64,000 nt of DNA from NORP23 sp050302475 (GCA_050302475.1 JBNLBF010000001.1:62001-126000), one strand, 5' to 3'; shown: positions 1 to 9,690, counted from the first letter of the stretch. The notes: a model not told the origin generated them from the sequence alone. A program made the numbers and translations.

Positions 1-6
1 ATACCG

Positions 7-1755
7 CTAGCTGTCGGCGAATTGCAGGCGGTACAGCTCCGCATAAAGGCCCTTATTGTTCAGCAGGTCTTCGTGGGTGCCGGTTTCAATCACCCGTCCG
101 TCATCCATCACCACGATCATATCACTATCAAGGATCGTCGACAGACGATGCGCAATGATCAGCGTAGTCCGGTCTTTGGACAGGCTCGCCAGTGCGGAGC
201 GGATCGCAGCCTCGGATTCCGCATCGAGTGCCGATGTCGGCTCGTCCAACAGCAGGATCGGCGCGTCGCGCAAAATCGCACGGGCAATCGAAATTCGTTG
301 CTTCTCGCCCCCGGAAAAATGTCCTCCGGACGGCGAGACCTGCGTGTCATACCCCTCATCCAACGCCGAGATGAACCCGTCTGCGGCAGCGGCTTTCGCG
401 GCGGCCTCGATATCCGCACGCGAGGCATCCATCCGCCCAAAGCCGATATTGTCCGCAACCGTGCCCCCCATCAGCACCGAGTCCTGTCCCACGAGCGCAA
501 TCTGGGCACGTAGATCGGCAAGGCTGAAATCGCGAATATCCACGCCATCCAGAAGCACCCGGCCCTCGGTCGGATCGAACAGGCGCGGGATCAGGCTGAA
601 GATTGTGGATTTCCCCGCGCCTGAGCGCCCCACAAGGGCAACTTTCTTGCCAGACGGCACGTCGAATGTGACATCGGTCAGGGCCTCGTGACCATTTGGA
701 TAGGCAAAGCCGACATCATCAAATTGCAGATGCCCTTTACTGCGCGCGATAGGTTTGGGTGACGCTGCATCGGTGATGGCATTTTCGGCATCCAGAATAT
801 CGAACAACCGTTCCATCGCAACCATACCCTGCATAGCACCGGCAAGGGTGGAGCCCAATCGACGTGCCGGCTGGGACATCACACCAACGCCGGTCAGCAA
901 TCCCATGAAATCAGCGACGTTGATCGTGCCAACCGATATCCGCCAGGACACGAACACCAGAAGGGTTGCGATGGCAATCCCGCTGAGAATCTCCATCACC
1001 GGAGACATGCGGGCCTGCCATTTCTGGATGCTGAGGTTCAGGTAATACAGATCGTTGAATATCGAGCCTGCCGTCTGATCCAGATGGTCCTCCAGCTGAT
1101 AGGTGCGCACCATGCGAATGCCGGAAAGGCCCTCGACCACATCGCGGTTCATTTCCGCCAGCCGTTCCTGATTGCTCCGCGTGATTTTGCGGATTTTCCG
1201 CCCGATCATGTTGACGGGAACCACCGCTAAGGAAAAGACAAGCAACAGGAAAATCGTGATGAGCCAGTCAATCGACAGCATCACGATCACCGTCGCAAGA
1301 ATGATCAGGACGGAGGAGACCGCGCTCAGTAAGGATCCAACCGCCCCGCGGATCAGACTCGTATCCGCATTCAGCCGGGTTGCCAGCGCCGCCGGGGAAT
1401 CCGCGATCAGGCGCGACAGGTCCGCAAAGAGTAACCGGTTATACACCGCGGTTCGTATCCGCCGTTCAAACTCGCCCAACCATTTGAAAGATGTCAGGTT
1501 TTGCCAGTAGGCGGTCACACCCTTCAAAGAGGAAATGGCGATAATCCCCAACGGTCCCCACCAGATGACGCTGCTATCGGCGGTTTCATAGGCAGAAATG
1601 ATCAGTTGGATCGCCTTGGAATAGGCTGCCGTTGCAATCGCGCTGACAAGCATCAGAAACAGCGTCATGGCGATCATCCACTTGAAGGGAGACAACCACT
1701 CGCGCCAAAGACGGCGATAGCCGACCGTGCCCGCGTGTTTTCGTTCCTTTGCCAT
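7..1755 (-). CDS. ABC exporter, fused membrane and ATPase domains (MsbA/lipid exporter type)
   Basis: A 582-residue half-transporter with a six-helix membrane domain over roughly residues 25-320 and a C-terminal ATPase. Visible ATPase motifs are Walker A GRSGAGKS near residue 372, signature FSGGEKQR near 480, Walker B ILLLDEPTS near 498 and the switch histidine in IIAHRLS near 530. The family works as a homodimer in the inner membrane; MsbA-like members flip lipid A or other lipids outward, but the substrate cannot be read from sequence. The ATG at 1755 is preferred to a TTG one codon earlier because AAGGA sits just upstream. It is divergent from the aminotransferase gene, with a 126-bp gap. 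Confidence 0.9.
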   Translation of the reverse strand: MAKERKHAGTVGYRRLWREWLSPFKWMIAMTLFLMLVSAIATAAYSKAIQLIISAYETADSSVIWWGPLGIIAISSLKGVTAYWQNLTSFKWLGEFERRIRTAVYNRLLFADLSRLIADSPAALATRLNADTSLIRGAVGSLLSAVSSVLIILATVIVMLSIDWLITIFLLLVFSLAVVPVNMIGRKIRKITRSNQERLAEMNRDVVEGLSGIRMVRTYQLEDHLDQTAGSIFNDLYYLNLSIQKWQARMSPVMEILSGIAIATLLVFVSWRISVGTINVADFMGLLTGVGVMSQPARRLGSTLAGAMQGMVAMERLFDILDAENAITDAASPKPIARSKGHLQFDDVGFAYPNGHEALTDVTFDVPSGKKVALVGRSGAGKSTIFSLIPRLFDPTEGRVLLDGVDIRDFSLADLRAQIALVGQDSVLMGGTVADNIGFGRMDASRADIEAAAKAAAADGFISALDEGYDTQVSPSGGHFSGGEKQRISIARAILRDAPILLLDEPTSALDAESEAAIRSALASLSKDRTTLIIAHRLSTILDSDMIVVMDDGRVIETGTHEDLLNNKGLYAELYRLQFADS

Positions 1756-1881
1756 CAAAATCCTTCAGCAGCTCTGTTCGCGCCAACCTAAGTATTCCGG
1801 GCCGCCGCCTCAATAGCAATCGACCGATTGACAGTGCGCGGGTGTTACGGCAACCATTTTGCACGACACAGAGGTTACCCC

Positions 1882-3057
1882 ATGACACTATCCCACGGAC
1901 GCGATCTGTTTATGACCCCCGGACCGTCAGTGATCCCTGACCGGGTGCTGAATGCCATGCACCGGGCGGCACCAAATATCTATGAAGGTGAGCTTCTGGA
2001 TATGGCGGCAGATATTACCGAAATGTTAAAAAAAGTTGCGCGGACCAACGGGAAACCGTCGGTCTATATCGCCAACGGACATGGTATTTGGGAGGCTTCG
2101 GTCGCCAATATCTTCCAGCCGGGCGACAAGCTGCTGGCGCTGGCAACAGGCCGGTTTGGGATCGGCTGGGCCAGCGTTGCGGAACGCTACGGGGTGGAGG
2201 TCCAACTGCTCGATTTCGGCGTTTCCGAAGGGTTTGACGCAAATCAGGTTGCCGACGCATTACGTGCCGACCCGTCGATCACGGCGGTGACCAGTGTGCA
2301 GACGGATACCTCGACCTCGGTTTCGAACAATATCCCGGCTTTACGTGAGGTTATTGACAGCGTCGACCATGACGCGTTGCTGATGGTGGATTGCATTGCC
2401 TCGCTGGCGACAGAACAGCACGAGATGGACGCCTGGGGCGTCGATGTGATGGTGGCAGGGTGCCAGAAAGGGCTGATGACACCGCCGGGGCTGGGATTTA
2501 CGTTCCATAACGACAAGGCAGCGGCCGTGGCGAACCGGGCGCAGACCGCCTCCCCCTACTGGGACTGGGTGCCGAGGACAGAACCGGATATGTTCTATCA
2601 ACGATTTGGCGGCACGGCCCCCACACATCATCTGTTTGGCCTGCACGAAGCCCTGACCATGTTGATGGAGGAAGGCATCGAAAATGTCTGGTCCCGCCAC
2701 AAGCGTCAGGCTGAAGCGATCTGGGCGGCGGCAGACATTTGGTCGAAGGCCGGTGATATTTCCCTGAACGTGAAGAAGCCCGAGGACCGGTCACACGCCG
2801 TTACAACTTTTGTCGCCCAAAACGCCAATCTGTCTGAGCTTCGCGCCTGGTGTGAGGCCGAAGCCGGGCTGACGCTGGGTGTGGGGCTGACAATCCTTGG
2901 ACCAAGCAGCTCGAATCTGATGCGCATCGGACATATGGGTCACATGAACCCGCCGATGTTGCTTGGCGCATTGGCATCCGTGGATGCGGGGATGAAAGCA
3001 CTGGGGATACCGCATGGTGATGGCGCGGTCGACGCAGCGATCCGCAGCCTGAGCTAA
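1882..3057 (+). CDS. Class V aminotransferase (alanine/serine-glyoxylate aminotransferase-like)
   Basis: A 391-residue PLP enzyme of fold type I. The N-terminal MTPGPSVIP segment, the VDCIASLATEQ aspartate region and the CQKGLMTPPGL block with the likely Schiff-base lysine at residue 196 are typical of the serine/alanine-glyoxylate aminotransferase group. The likely reaction is transfer of an amino group from alanine or serine to glyoxylate, in the cytoplasm; the exact substrate is inferred only. The ATG at 1882 has a GAGG box 7 bases upstream, so a longer frame from 1828 is not used. Its stop codon overlaps the stop of the convergent trkH. Confidence 0.88.
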   Translation: MTLSHGRDLFMTPGPSVIPDRVLNAMHRAAPNIYEGELLDMAADITEMLKKVARTNGKPSVYIANGHGIWEASVANIFQPGDKLLALATGRFGIGWASVAERYGVEVQLLDFGVSEGFDANQVADALRADPSITAVTSVQTDTSTSVSNNIPALREVIDSVDHDALLMVDCIASLATEQHEMDAWGVDVMVAGCQKGLMTPPGLGFTFHNDKAAAVANRAQTASPYWDWVPRTEPDMFYQRFGGTAPTHHLFGLHEALTMLMEEGIENVWSRHKRQAEAIWAAADIWSKAGDISLNVKKPEDRSHAVTTFVAQNANLSELRAWCEAEAGLTLGVGLTILGPSSSNLMRIGHMGHMNPPMLLGALASVDAGMKALGIPHGDGAVDAAIRSLS

Positions 3058-4502
3058 CCCCGCCAGAAGGCGACCGTGAACAGGACGTAGACCGACAACA
3101 GCTCCAACCGACCGATTAGCATAGTGAAGCTGAGCACCCATTTCACCGGATCATTAAGCGAGCTGAAATTGCCCGAAGGTCCGATAATTTCGCCAAGCCC
3201 CGGCCCCACATTCGCCAGCGCCGTCGCCGCCCCGGTAATCGCCGTGACCGGGTCCAGCCCCAAAAAGCCCAGCAGGATCGCAACAAAGGCGAGCGTCGTC
3301 ATAAAGGCGACAAAAAACGACATGACGGAGGACAGAACATCTTCGCCAACCGGACGGCCTTCGTATCGCGTGGTACCGACGCCATGGGGATTGTGAATGC
3401 GGGTGATCTGCGCCTTGATCGCGGAATAGAGCAACTGATAGCGGAAGATTTTCACCGAACAACAGGTCGATCCCGCGCAGCCCCCGATCAGCCCGATCAG
3501 GAAGAACACCGTCATCGAAAACGGTGCCCAGAGCTGATAATCAACGCTTGCATATCCTGTTCCCGACATGATCGAAGTCACGTTAAACAGAGCCTCGCGG
3601 AACACAACTTCGGGGTGGTGATCCTCGTAAATCAGGCGGTATCCGGCCAGCAGGATGACGATCGAGACGATCACCACCAGAAATGTATGAACCTGCGAGT
3701 CCCGGAAGATGGGTTTTGCCGTTCCGGCTAGCAGCTGCACATAGCGCACAAACGGGATTGAGGCGAGTATCATAAAGATCGAGGCGACATATTCCGGCAC
3801 CCCCTGAAACGTCCCGAAAGAGGCATCATAGGTCGAAAACCCGCCGGTGGAGACCGTGGTCAGGGCATGCGCCGTGGCGTCAAAAAAATTCATCCCCACC
3901 ATGGCGTAGGCGAGGATGCAGGCAACCGTCAGAAAGATATAGATCGTCGCGATGGAACTCGCGATTTCGACCGCGCGGGGCAGGACCTTGCCCATCGTGT
4001 CAAATGCTTCGGAGCGGAATATCTGCATCCCCCCGACCTTCAGCGCGGGCAGGAACGCCATCGCCACGACGATGATCCCGACACCGCCGAACCATTGCAT
4101 CATGGCCCGCCATAGCAGCGTGCCCATCGGCAGATCATCCAGATCCGAAAAGACCGTCGAGCCGGTGGTGGTGAGGCCTGACATGGCCTCGAAAAACGCG
4201 TCCGTGAAACTGACATGCGGGGAGCCTAGCCAGAATGGTAACGCCCCAAACACCGGCAGGATCAGCCAGCTGAGCGTGGTCAGCAGAAACACCTGCTGTA
4301 GGCGCATGGAATCGAGCTTCGCATTGGCGCTCGCCAAGGCCATGGTGCCGCCAATAACGATTGTGATCATACCGGAGATGGCAAAATTTCCGGCCTCGGT
4401 CCCACCGGTCACGGATTCGACCAGAAACGGCACAGCCATGGTCAGGCCGAAGGCCACGGACAGCAGGCCAATCACATATCCGACAGGTCGAAAATCAATC
4501 AT
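3054..4502 (-). CDS. trkH: TrkH/KtrB-family potassium uptake membrane subunit
   Basis: A 482-residue polytopic inner-membrane protein with the internal repeats of the Trk/Ktr/HKT superfamily. Selectivity-filter-like stretches include SGLTTTGSTVF, TTVSTGGFST, TSIMSGTGYAS and the final LANVGPGLGEI loop, each with the conserved glycine lining the pore. It imports K+ and normally works with cytoplasmic TrkA, which is not in this window. The gene stands alone, convergent with the aminotransferase, and starts at ATG 4502 just downstream of the folE terminator. Confidence 0.93.
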   Translation of the reverse strand: MIDFRPVGYVIGLLSVAFGLTMAVPFLVESVTGGTEAGNFAISGMITIVIGGTMALASANAKLDSMRLQQVFLLTTLSWLILPVFGALPFWLGSPHVSFTDAFFEAMSGLTTTGSTVFSDLDDLPMGTLLWRAMMQWFGGVGIIVVAMAFLPALKVGGMQIFRSEAFDTMGKVLPRAVEIASSIATIYIFLTVACILAYAMVGMNFFDATAHALTTVSTGGFSTYDASFGTFQGVPEYVASIFMILASIPFVRYVQLLAGTAKPIFRDSQVHTFLVVIVSIVILLAGYRLIYEDHHPEVVFREALFNVTSIMSGTGYASVDYQLWAPFSMTVFFLIGLIGGCAGSTCCSVKIFRYQLLYSAIKAQITRIHNPHGVGTTRYEGRPVGEDVLSSVMSFFVAFMTTLAFVAILLGFLGLDPVTAITGAATALANVGPGLGEIIGPSGNFSSLNDPVKWVLSFTMLIGRLELLSVYVLFTVAFWRG

Positions 4503-4559
4503 GGCGAAAGGCTTCGCGCCTCATCAGCAAACTGTCAAGCGAACTCTGAATGTGCGGGA

Positions 4560-4594
4560 AACGAAAATAACCGGCGGACAGCGCTGCCCGCCGG
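4560..4594 (-). terminator. Rho-independent terminator after folE
   Basis: On the minus strand, CCGGCGG and CCGCCGG form a GC-rich stem at 4571-4594, followed by a T-rich stretch (TTATTTTCG). It lies 9 bases past the folE stop and before the trkH start, so it should separate the two units. Confidence 0.7.
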
Positions 4595-4602
4595 TAAAGC
4601 GA

Positions 4603-5241
4603 TCAGCCACCCCTGTTCGTCGGATTGCCAATCATATCCATGAATTCTTTGCGCAATTCCCGATCAGTGCGGAAATCGCCCAGCATGGTTGATGTCACCA
4701 TGGTCACACCCGGTTTGTGCACGCCACGCGTTGACATGCAGTGATGTTCCCCTTCCAGCACCACCGCAACACCACGGGGTTGCAGAACGTCGAACAGCAC
4801 CTGCGCAATCTGCTGGTTCATCTTTTCCTGAACCTGCAAACGCTTGGCATAGGTGTCTACGACACGGGCCAGTTTTGAAATGCCGACAACCCGTTCCGTC
4901 GGGATATAGGCCACATGCGCAACCCCGATGATCGGCGCCAGATGATGCTCGCAATAGGATTCATAGCGAATATCGCGCAGCAGGACCATTTCGCTGTAAC
5001 CCTCGACCTCGCCGAAAGTGCGTTGCAGCATCTTTTCGGGATCTTCGTCATATCCACGGAACCATTCACGATAGGCTTTGATCACACGTTTCGGCGTATC
5101 AATCAGCCCCTCGCGCGCAGGATCGTCCCCTGCCCAACGCAACAGCGTGCGAACGGCTTCTTCTGCTTCTTCTTTTGAAGGGCGATCAGCCAATAGATCG
5201 GGCTCCCCGTCCGTATCAATTTTCGGATTGTGAAAGTTCAC
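4603..5241 (-). CDS. folE: GTP cyclohydrolase I
   Basis: A 212-residue homologue of type IA GTP cyclohydrolase, which turns GTP into 7,8-dihydroneopterin triphosphate, the first step of folate synthesis. The zinc-binding YCEHHLAP motif lies near residue 96 and the second zinc cysteine is in EGEHHCMSTRGV near 168. The C-terminal TSTMLGDFR element is also conserved. The start is taken as GTG 5241 because GGAGA lies upstream at normal distance; a frame extended to 5283 adds 14 residues unlike the family. It has its own terminator. Confidence 0.93.
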   Translation of the reverse strand: MNFHNPKIDTDGEPDLLADRPSKEEAEEAVRTLLRWAGDDPAREGLIDTPKRVIKAYREWFRGYDEDPEKMLQRTFGEVEGYSEMVLLRDIRYESYCEHHLAPIIGVAHVAYIPTERVVGISKLARVVDTYAKRLQVQEKMNQQIAQVLFDVLQPRGVAVVLEGEHHCMSTRGVHKPGVTMVTSTMLGDFRTDRELRKEFMDMIGNPTNRGG

Positions 5242-5398
5242 GTGTATTTCTCCTATCCTACAACCGCAAGCATTACCCCGCATTCCCCGATGAGGTACGC
5301 TGCCTTTTTACTAACCTTTAACACCTCGTCCGAATAAGTTAACAAAACGTTACCACGCGGGGAATTCGTTAAGGGTTGGTAAACTTATAGTTGTGTCG

Positions 5399-6580
5399 TC
5401 AGATCGCGTCCAGTGCCTTTACAATATCCTGTTCCAGATCCTCCGCATCTTCGAGACCGAACGATATCCGGACTAAACCGTCACCAATCCCCAGATCGGA
5501 GCGTTGTTCAGGCGTCAAACGCTGGTGCGTTGTGGTCGCCGGATGGGTTACAATGCTCTTTGCATCCCCGAGATTATTGGAGATCAGGATAATGTCGAGT
5601 TCATTGAGAAAGGCAAATGCCGCGTCTTTTCCTCCTTCGATATCCATCGAGACAACTGTCCCGCCGCCAGTCATCTGTTTACGCGCCAGATCGACGTTTG
5701 GATGAGTCTCCAGGAAGGGATAAATCACACGCTTCAGTTTCGGATGCCCTTGCAAATTCGTTGCAATTTGCAAAGCCGTTGCACCTTGCGAACGAACTCG
5801 CAAATCGAGCGTCTCCAGCGCCTTCAGCATAACCCAGGCGTTAAACGGGCTAAGCGCCCCGCCGGTATGCTTCATATAAGGTTCGAATGTGCCGCGAATA
5901 AAGTCCTGTGTCCCCAATACCACGCCGCCAAGACAGCGCCCCTGCCCGTCGATATGTTTGGTCGCGGAATAGACGATCACATCCGCACCCAGTTCCAGCG
6001 AGCGTTGGAAGATCGGGGTGGCAAACACGTTATCCACCACCAGCGTCGCCCCGACCTTATGGATGATATCGGCGATACCGCGAATATCGACCACTTCCAG
6101 AGTCGGATTGGACAAGGCCTCGACAAAAGCGAGCTTGGTGTTGGGGCGGACCGCCGCCTGCCATTCATCAAGATTACAACCATCTACAAAGGTGACCTCT
6201 ACCCCGAATTTCGGCAGCAGGTTTTCGATGATATAGAGGCAGGACCCGAACAGCGCCTTGGCACTGACGACATGGTCCCCGGCCTTCAATTGCGAAAACA
6301 GCGCGCCATTGACCGCCGCCATGCCCGACGCGGTGGCAAACGCATCCTCCGCCCCTTCCAGCGCGGCGATCCGTTCTTCGAACATGCGCACGGTCGGGTT
6401 GCCATAGCGGGCATAAATATATTCATCCGGGCCACTTTCGATAAAGCGCGCCTCGGCCTGTTCGGGGCTGTCGTACACGAAACCCTGTGTCAGGAAGATC
6501 GCTTCGGATACTTCGTTATACTGACTGCGCCGCGTGCCCTCATGCACCAATTTCGTGCGGGTTTTCCAACTATCACTCAT
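5399..6580 (-). CDS. metZ: O-succinylhomoserine sulfhydrylase
   Basis: A 393-residue Cys/Met-metabolism PLP enzyme. YARYGNPTVRMFEERIAALEG, the glycine-rich ATASGMAAVN loop and VYSATKHIDGQGR with the PLP lysine near residue 206 place it in the cystathionine gamma-synthase superfamily, and overall wording is closest to MetZ. It would form homocysteine from O-succinylhomoserine and sulfide in methionine synthesis. The 5' leader holds a SAM-II riboswitch, which agrees with this role. O-acetylhomoserine use cannot be excluded from sequence alone. Confidence 0.9.
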   Translation of the reverse strand: MSDSWKTRTKLVHEGTRRSQYNEVSEAIFLTQGFVYDSPEQAEARFIESGPDEYIYARYGNPTVRMFEERIAALEGAEDAFATASGMAAVNGALFSQLKAGDHVVSAKALFGSCLYIIENLLPKFGVEVTFVDGCNLDEWQAAVRPNTKLAFVEALSNPTLEVVDIRGIADIIHKVGATLVVDNVFATPIFQRSLELGADVIVYSATKHIDGQGRCLGGVVLGTQDFIRGTFEPYMKHTGGALSPFNAWVMLKALETLDLRVRSQGATALQIATNLQGHPKLKRVIYPFLETHPNVDLARKQMTGGGTVVSMDIEGGKDAAFAFLNELDIILISNNLGDAKSIVTHPATTTHQRLTPEQRSDLGIGDGLVRISFGLEDAEDLEQDIVKALDAI

Positions 6581-6620
6581 CTTTTCTTACCGGGAGTTCA
6601 CCCGGCCCTTTCATAACAAA

Positions 6621-6646
6621 GCCCCAATCGGGCATACGATCGGGGC
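6621..6646 (-). promoter_or_regulatory. Stem-loop in metZ leader, likely expression platform
   Basis: A strong stem GCCCCGATCG/CGATTGGGGC lies between the SAM-II aptamer and the metZ start. A smaller CCGGG/CCCGG hairpin at 6590-6605 sits next to the start codon. SAM-II switches usually act on translation, and these hairpins could be part of the switch; that is inference. Confidence 0.45.
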
Positions 6647-6658
6647 CAAGGGCCGCGA

Positions 6659-6718
6659 CCTCTTTAGCGGAATATTTACCGTGGCCCGCAATCCAGTCTT
6701 ACAAATCGCCACGCGAGG
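6659..6718 (-). ncRNA. SAM-II riboswitch upstream of metZ
   Basis: On the minus strand the leader carries the SAM-II signature: CGTGGCGATTTG, then a loop with TTGCGG, then GCCACG closing the first stem, and finally TTCCGCTAAAGAGG. CGTGGC pairs with GCCACG, and GCGG in the loop can pair with CCGC to give the pseudoknot. The invariant GATTTG and CGCTAAA blocks are present. SAM-II elements are known from alphaproteobacteria, in front of methionine genes. The aptamer ends about 78 bases before the metZ start. Confidence 0.87.
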
Positions 6719-6811
6719 TTTTTAAATCAGGGCAGACAAGGGGTCAATGTGTTTGTCACCTTGCATCCCCCCGCACGATAAGCTTCTAATATGCGCAAAG
6801 GGGAGCTGCAT

Positions 6812-7522
6812 ATGACTAAACCAATTGAACTCTTTTACTGGCCAACGCCGAACGGCTGGAAAATCTCCATCGCGCTGGAGGAGATGAACCTGCCCTACAA
6901 CGTAAATTTCGTGAATATCGGAGCGGGGGAACAATTCGAACCGAATTTCCTGAAAATCGCGCCGAACAACCGTATGCCGGCAATCATTGATCCGGAGGGG
7001 CCGGATGGCGAACCGATCTCAATCTTTGAATCCGGTGCAATCCTGCAATATCTGGCGCGGAAAACCGGCAAGTTCGGCGGCCCGACCGAACGTAACCGCA
7101 TCGCCGTCGATCAGTGGCTGATGTGGCAGATGGGTGGTTTGGGGCCGATGGCCGGTCAGGCGCACCATTTCCTGAAATATGCACCCTCGATGGATCCGCC
7201 CAATGACCTGCCTTATGCGAAGGATCGGTATCGTAACGAAACCGGGCGGCTTTATGGCGTGCTGGATCGTCAGCTTGCCAAGACTGAATATGTCGCTGGC
7301 GATTTCTATTCCATTGCCGACATGGCGATCTGGGGATGGGCGTCGCTTTGGGAAGGCCAAGAACAGGATATCGCCGATTTCCCGCACATGGCGCGTTGGC
7401 TGAAACTGGTGGGCGAACGCCCGGCGGTAATCAAAGGCCGCGCATTGGGGGCGGATCAGAGATCCAACCTGCAAGACGATAAAAAGGCGCAGCAGGTTCT
7501 GTTCGGTCAGAAAAACAAGTGA
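6812..7522 (+). CDS. Glutathione S-transferase (YfcG/YghU-like)
   Basis: A 236-residue cytoplasmic protein with an N-terminal thioredoxin-like domain (FYWPTPNGWKISIALEE) and the FESGAILQYLARK glutathione-site segment near residues 75-90, followed by an all-helical C-terminal domain. The WPTPNGWK opening recalls the bacterial Nu-class disulfide-reducing transferases YfcG and YghU. ATG 6812 is chosen because AAAGGGGAG lies just upstream; an upstream ATG at 6791 would run through this site. Its stop overlaps the GTG start of the next gene, so the two are probably co-translated. Confidence 0.88.
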   Translation: MTKPIELFYWPTPNGWKISIALEEMNLPYNVNFVNIGAGEQFEPNFLKIAPNNRMPAIIDPEGPDGEPISIFESGAILQYLARKTGKFGGPTERNRIAVDQWLMWQMGGLGPMAGQAHHFLKYAPSMDPPNDLPYAKDRYRNETGRLYGVLDRQLAKTEYVAGDFYSIADMAIWGWASLWEGQEQDIADFPHMARWLKLVGERPAVIKGRALGADQRSNLQDDKKAQQVLFGQKNK

Positions 7523-8616
7523 AACGCCGAGCGTTCCTTCTTGGGTCCTCGGCACTGCTGGCGGGGTGTTCTCCGCCCGTTCTGTTGTCCACCTTCCCCG
7601 GCCCCGCGCCGGGTGAAGTTGAGGAGGTTCTGGTCGCCACGTCCCGCGCACCCTCACCCGATCCCGGTCTGATGTTCGAAGGGGAACGGTCGGATACGCT
7701 GCATTATTACCAACTGGATATCTCCGTCCCGCCGGATCGCACGCCGGGACGGTTGCGCTATCCCGGCACGAATCCGGACCCGCAACGGGAGTTCATGGCG
7801 CTCGATCAGCGCGAAATTCCGGATGAACGGGGATTTACGACCGCAATCAATCAGGTTCGATCCGCCGTGCCTGCGGACGAGCGCACGATCCTCGTCTTCG
7901 TTCACGGCTATAACATGACCTATCCGGAGGCGGTCTTTCGCACCGCCCAGCTGCGCGCCGATCTGGGCATTGACGGGCCGACGGTGCTGTATAGCTGGCC
8001 GTCTGCCGGGCGTATCGGACTTTATGCCTATGACCGCGACAGCGCATTGTTTGGACGCGAGGGCTTGGTGGATTTGCTCACCACCCTCTCCCGCATTGGT
8101 AAGGTCGTGATCCTGGGCCATTCCATGGGCACCTCCATCTCGATGGAAGCGATCCGCACCCTGCATCTGTCCCGCCGCAATGACGTGCTGAACCAGTTGG
8201 AGGGCATTCTGCTGGCAGAACCTGACATAGACGTGGATGTCTTTCGCCGCCAGATCGAGGATCTGGACACCACCCGTCTGCCGATCATCGTCACGGCATC
8301 TGATCGCGACCGGGCGCTGCTTGTGTCGAGCCTGATCACCGGCGGCCATCCTCGCGTTGGTAATGCGGAGAATATTGATGCGCTGCGGGACCTCGGCGTT
8401 TATGTCGTCGATATCAGCGGGATCGAGGATCAGGCGGAAGATGCCGTGCTGGGTCACAATACCTTTGCGACCTCGCCGACTTTGCTGGCACTACTGGGGA
8501 GTGGATCGCTGGTAGACGCGCTACAGCAAGGCGATCCGGACGGTGTGGTCCTGTTGCGCGGAGTTGCAAATGCATCCTTTGCGATTGCCTATTTGCCGAC
8601 ATTGATCCTCGGCTAA
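7519..8616 (+). CDS. DUF900-type alpha/beta-hydrolase lipoprotein
   Basis: A 365-residue protein starting at a GTG that overlaps the previous stop (GTGA). The N-terminus KRRAFLLGSSALLAGC is a lipoprotein signal with lipobox LAGC, so it is probably anchored in the envelope. The hydrolase part shows VFVHGYNMTYPEA (oxyanion region) and the nucleophile elbow GHSMGTS near residue 205. This pattern matches the DUF900 alpha/beta-hydrolase family, whose substrates are not known. Co-translation with the glutathione transferase suggests a shared, perhaps stress-related, context, but this is speculative. Confidence 0.8.
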   Translation: MKRRAFLLGSSALLAGCSPPVLLSTFPGPAPGEVEEVLVATSRAPSPDPGLMFEGERSDTLHYYQLDISVPPDRTPGRLRYPGTNPDPQREFMALDQREIPDERGFTTAINQVRSAVPADERTILVFVHGYNMTYPEAVFRTAQLRADLGIDGPTVLYSWPSAGRIGLYAYDRDSALFGREGLVDLLTTLSRIGKVVILGHSMGTSISMEAIRTLHLSRRNDVLNQLEGILLAEPDIDVDVFRRQIEDLDTTRLPIIVTASDRDRALLVSSLITGGHPRVGNAENIDALRDLGVYVVDISGIEDQAEDAVLGHNTFATSPTLLALLGSGSLVDALQQGDPDGVVLLRGVANASFAIAYLPTLILG

Positions 8617-8652
8617 TCTTGCGCTCTCCGTCGGCTCTGCTATAGCGAAACC

Positions 8653-9690
8653 ATGGACAGTTTGACGATCACCCGCCCCGACGATTGGCACCTGCATTTG
8701 CGGGACGGGTCGATGCTTCGGGCGGTTTTGCCGGAAACGGCGCGGCATTTCGGACGCGCGATTATCATGCCGAACCTTGTGCCGCCCGTTGTGACCGCCG
8801 CTGACGCGACGGCCTATCGCGACCGGATCATGGCCGCCCTGCCCGAAGGTGCCGATTTCACGCCCCTGATGACACTTTACCTGACCGAAGGAACCGACCT
8901 TGACGATCTGGCCGCGGCTTATGAAAGCGGTCTGATCACGGCGGTGAAACTCTATCCGGCGGGGGCGACAACCAATTCTGACAGCGGTGTCCGTAACATC
9001 GAAAACGCCATGCCGGTGCTGGAGAGGATGGCAGCGATTGGTTGCCCCCTCTGTGTGCATGGTGAAGTTACCGATCCGGCGGTAGATATTTTCGACCGCG
9101 AGGCGGTGTTTATCGACACGGTGCTCGACCCGCTGCGCAAACACCTGCCCGAGCTGCGTGTGACGATGGAACATGTCACCACCAAGGATGGAATCGATTA
9201 TATCGGCGAGACGGAGAAAAACCTCGCCGGGACAATCACCACGCATCACCTGATCATCAACCGCAACCATATTCTGGTGGGCGGGATCAAACCGCACTAT
9301 TACTGCCTGCCCGTCGCCAAACGCGAAAGCCACCGTCTGGCGCTGCGCAAGGCGGCAACCTCTGGCGACCCGCGCTATTTCCTTGGCACCGACAGCGCGC
9401 CGCATATCGACCCGCTGAAGGAAAGCGCCTGCGGCTGCGCGGGGTGTTATACGGCGACCAATACGATGTCCTGTCTGGCTCATGTCTTCGAAGAAGACGG
9501 CGCGCTGGACAAGCTGGAGGGGTTTGCGTCCCTGAACGGTCCGGCATGGTACGGGCTGACGCCGAATGCGGGTAAGATTACCCTGACCAAACAGGCCGAC
9601 CCCGTCACCTACCCGTCGAAAATCCCGACAGAGGACGGAGACGTCACCGTCTTTGACCCCGGTTTCCCGCTATATTGGTCCGTATCCTAG
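8653..9690 (+). CDS. pyrC: Dihydroorotase (class II)
   Basis: A 345-residue zinc amidohydrolase of pyrimidine synthesis, closing carbamoyl-aspartate to dihydroorotate. The HLHLRDG metal motif lies at about residues 14-20, the carbamylated lysine in KLYPAGATTNSDSG near 100, metal histidines in CVHGEV and MEHVTTKDG, and the catalytic aspartate in GTDSAPH near 245. Length and motifs are those of the homodimeric E. coli-type enzyme. It lies 13 bases upstream of pyrE, forming a two-gene pyrimidine unit. Confidence 0.95.
   Translation: MDSLTITRPDDWHLHLRDGSMLRAVLPETARHFGRAIIMPNLVPPVVTAADATAYRDRIMAALPEGADFTPLMTLYLTEGTDLDDLAAAYESGLITAVKLYPAGATTNSDSGVRNIENAMPVLERMAAIGCPLCVHGEVTDPAVDIFDREAVFIDTVLDPLRKHLPELRVTMEHVTTKDGIDYIGETEKNLAGTITTHHLIINRNHILVGGIKPHYYCLPVAKRESHRLALRKAATSGDPRYFLGTDSAPHIDPLKESACGCAGCYTATNTMSCLAHVFEEDGALDKLEGFASLNGPAWYGLTPNAGKITLTKQADPVTYPSKIPTEDGDVTVFDPGFPLYWSVS

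Noticed and set aside
5504..6616. Open frame of 370 codons on the plus strand
   Set aside because: Antisense to metZ, which has clear PLP motifs and a riboswitch on the minus strand.
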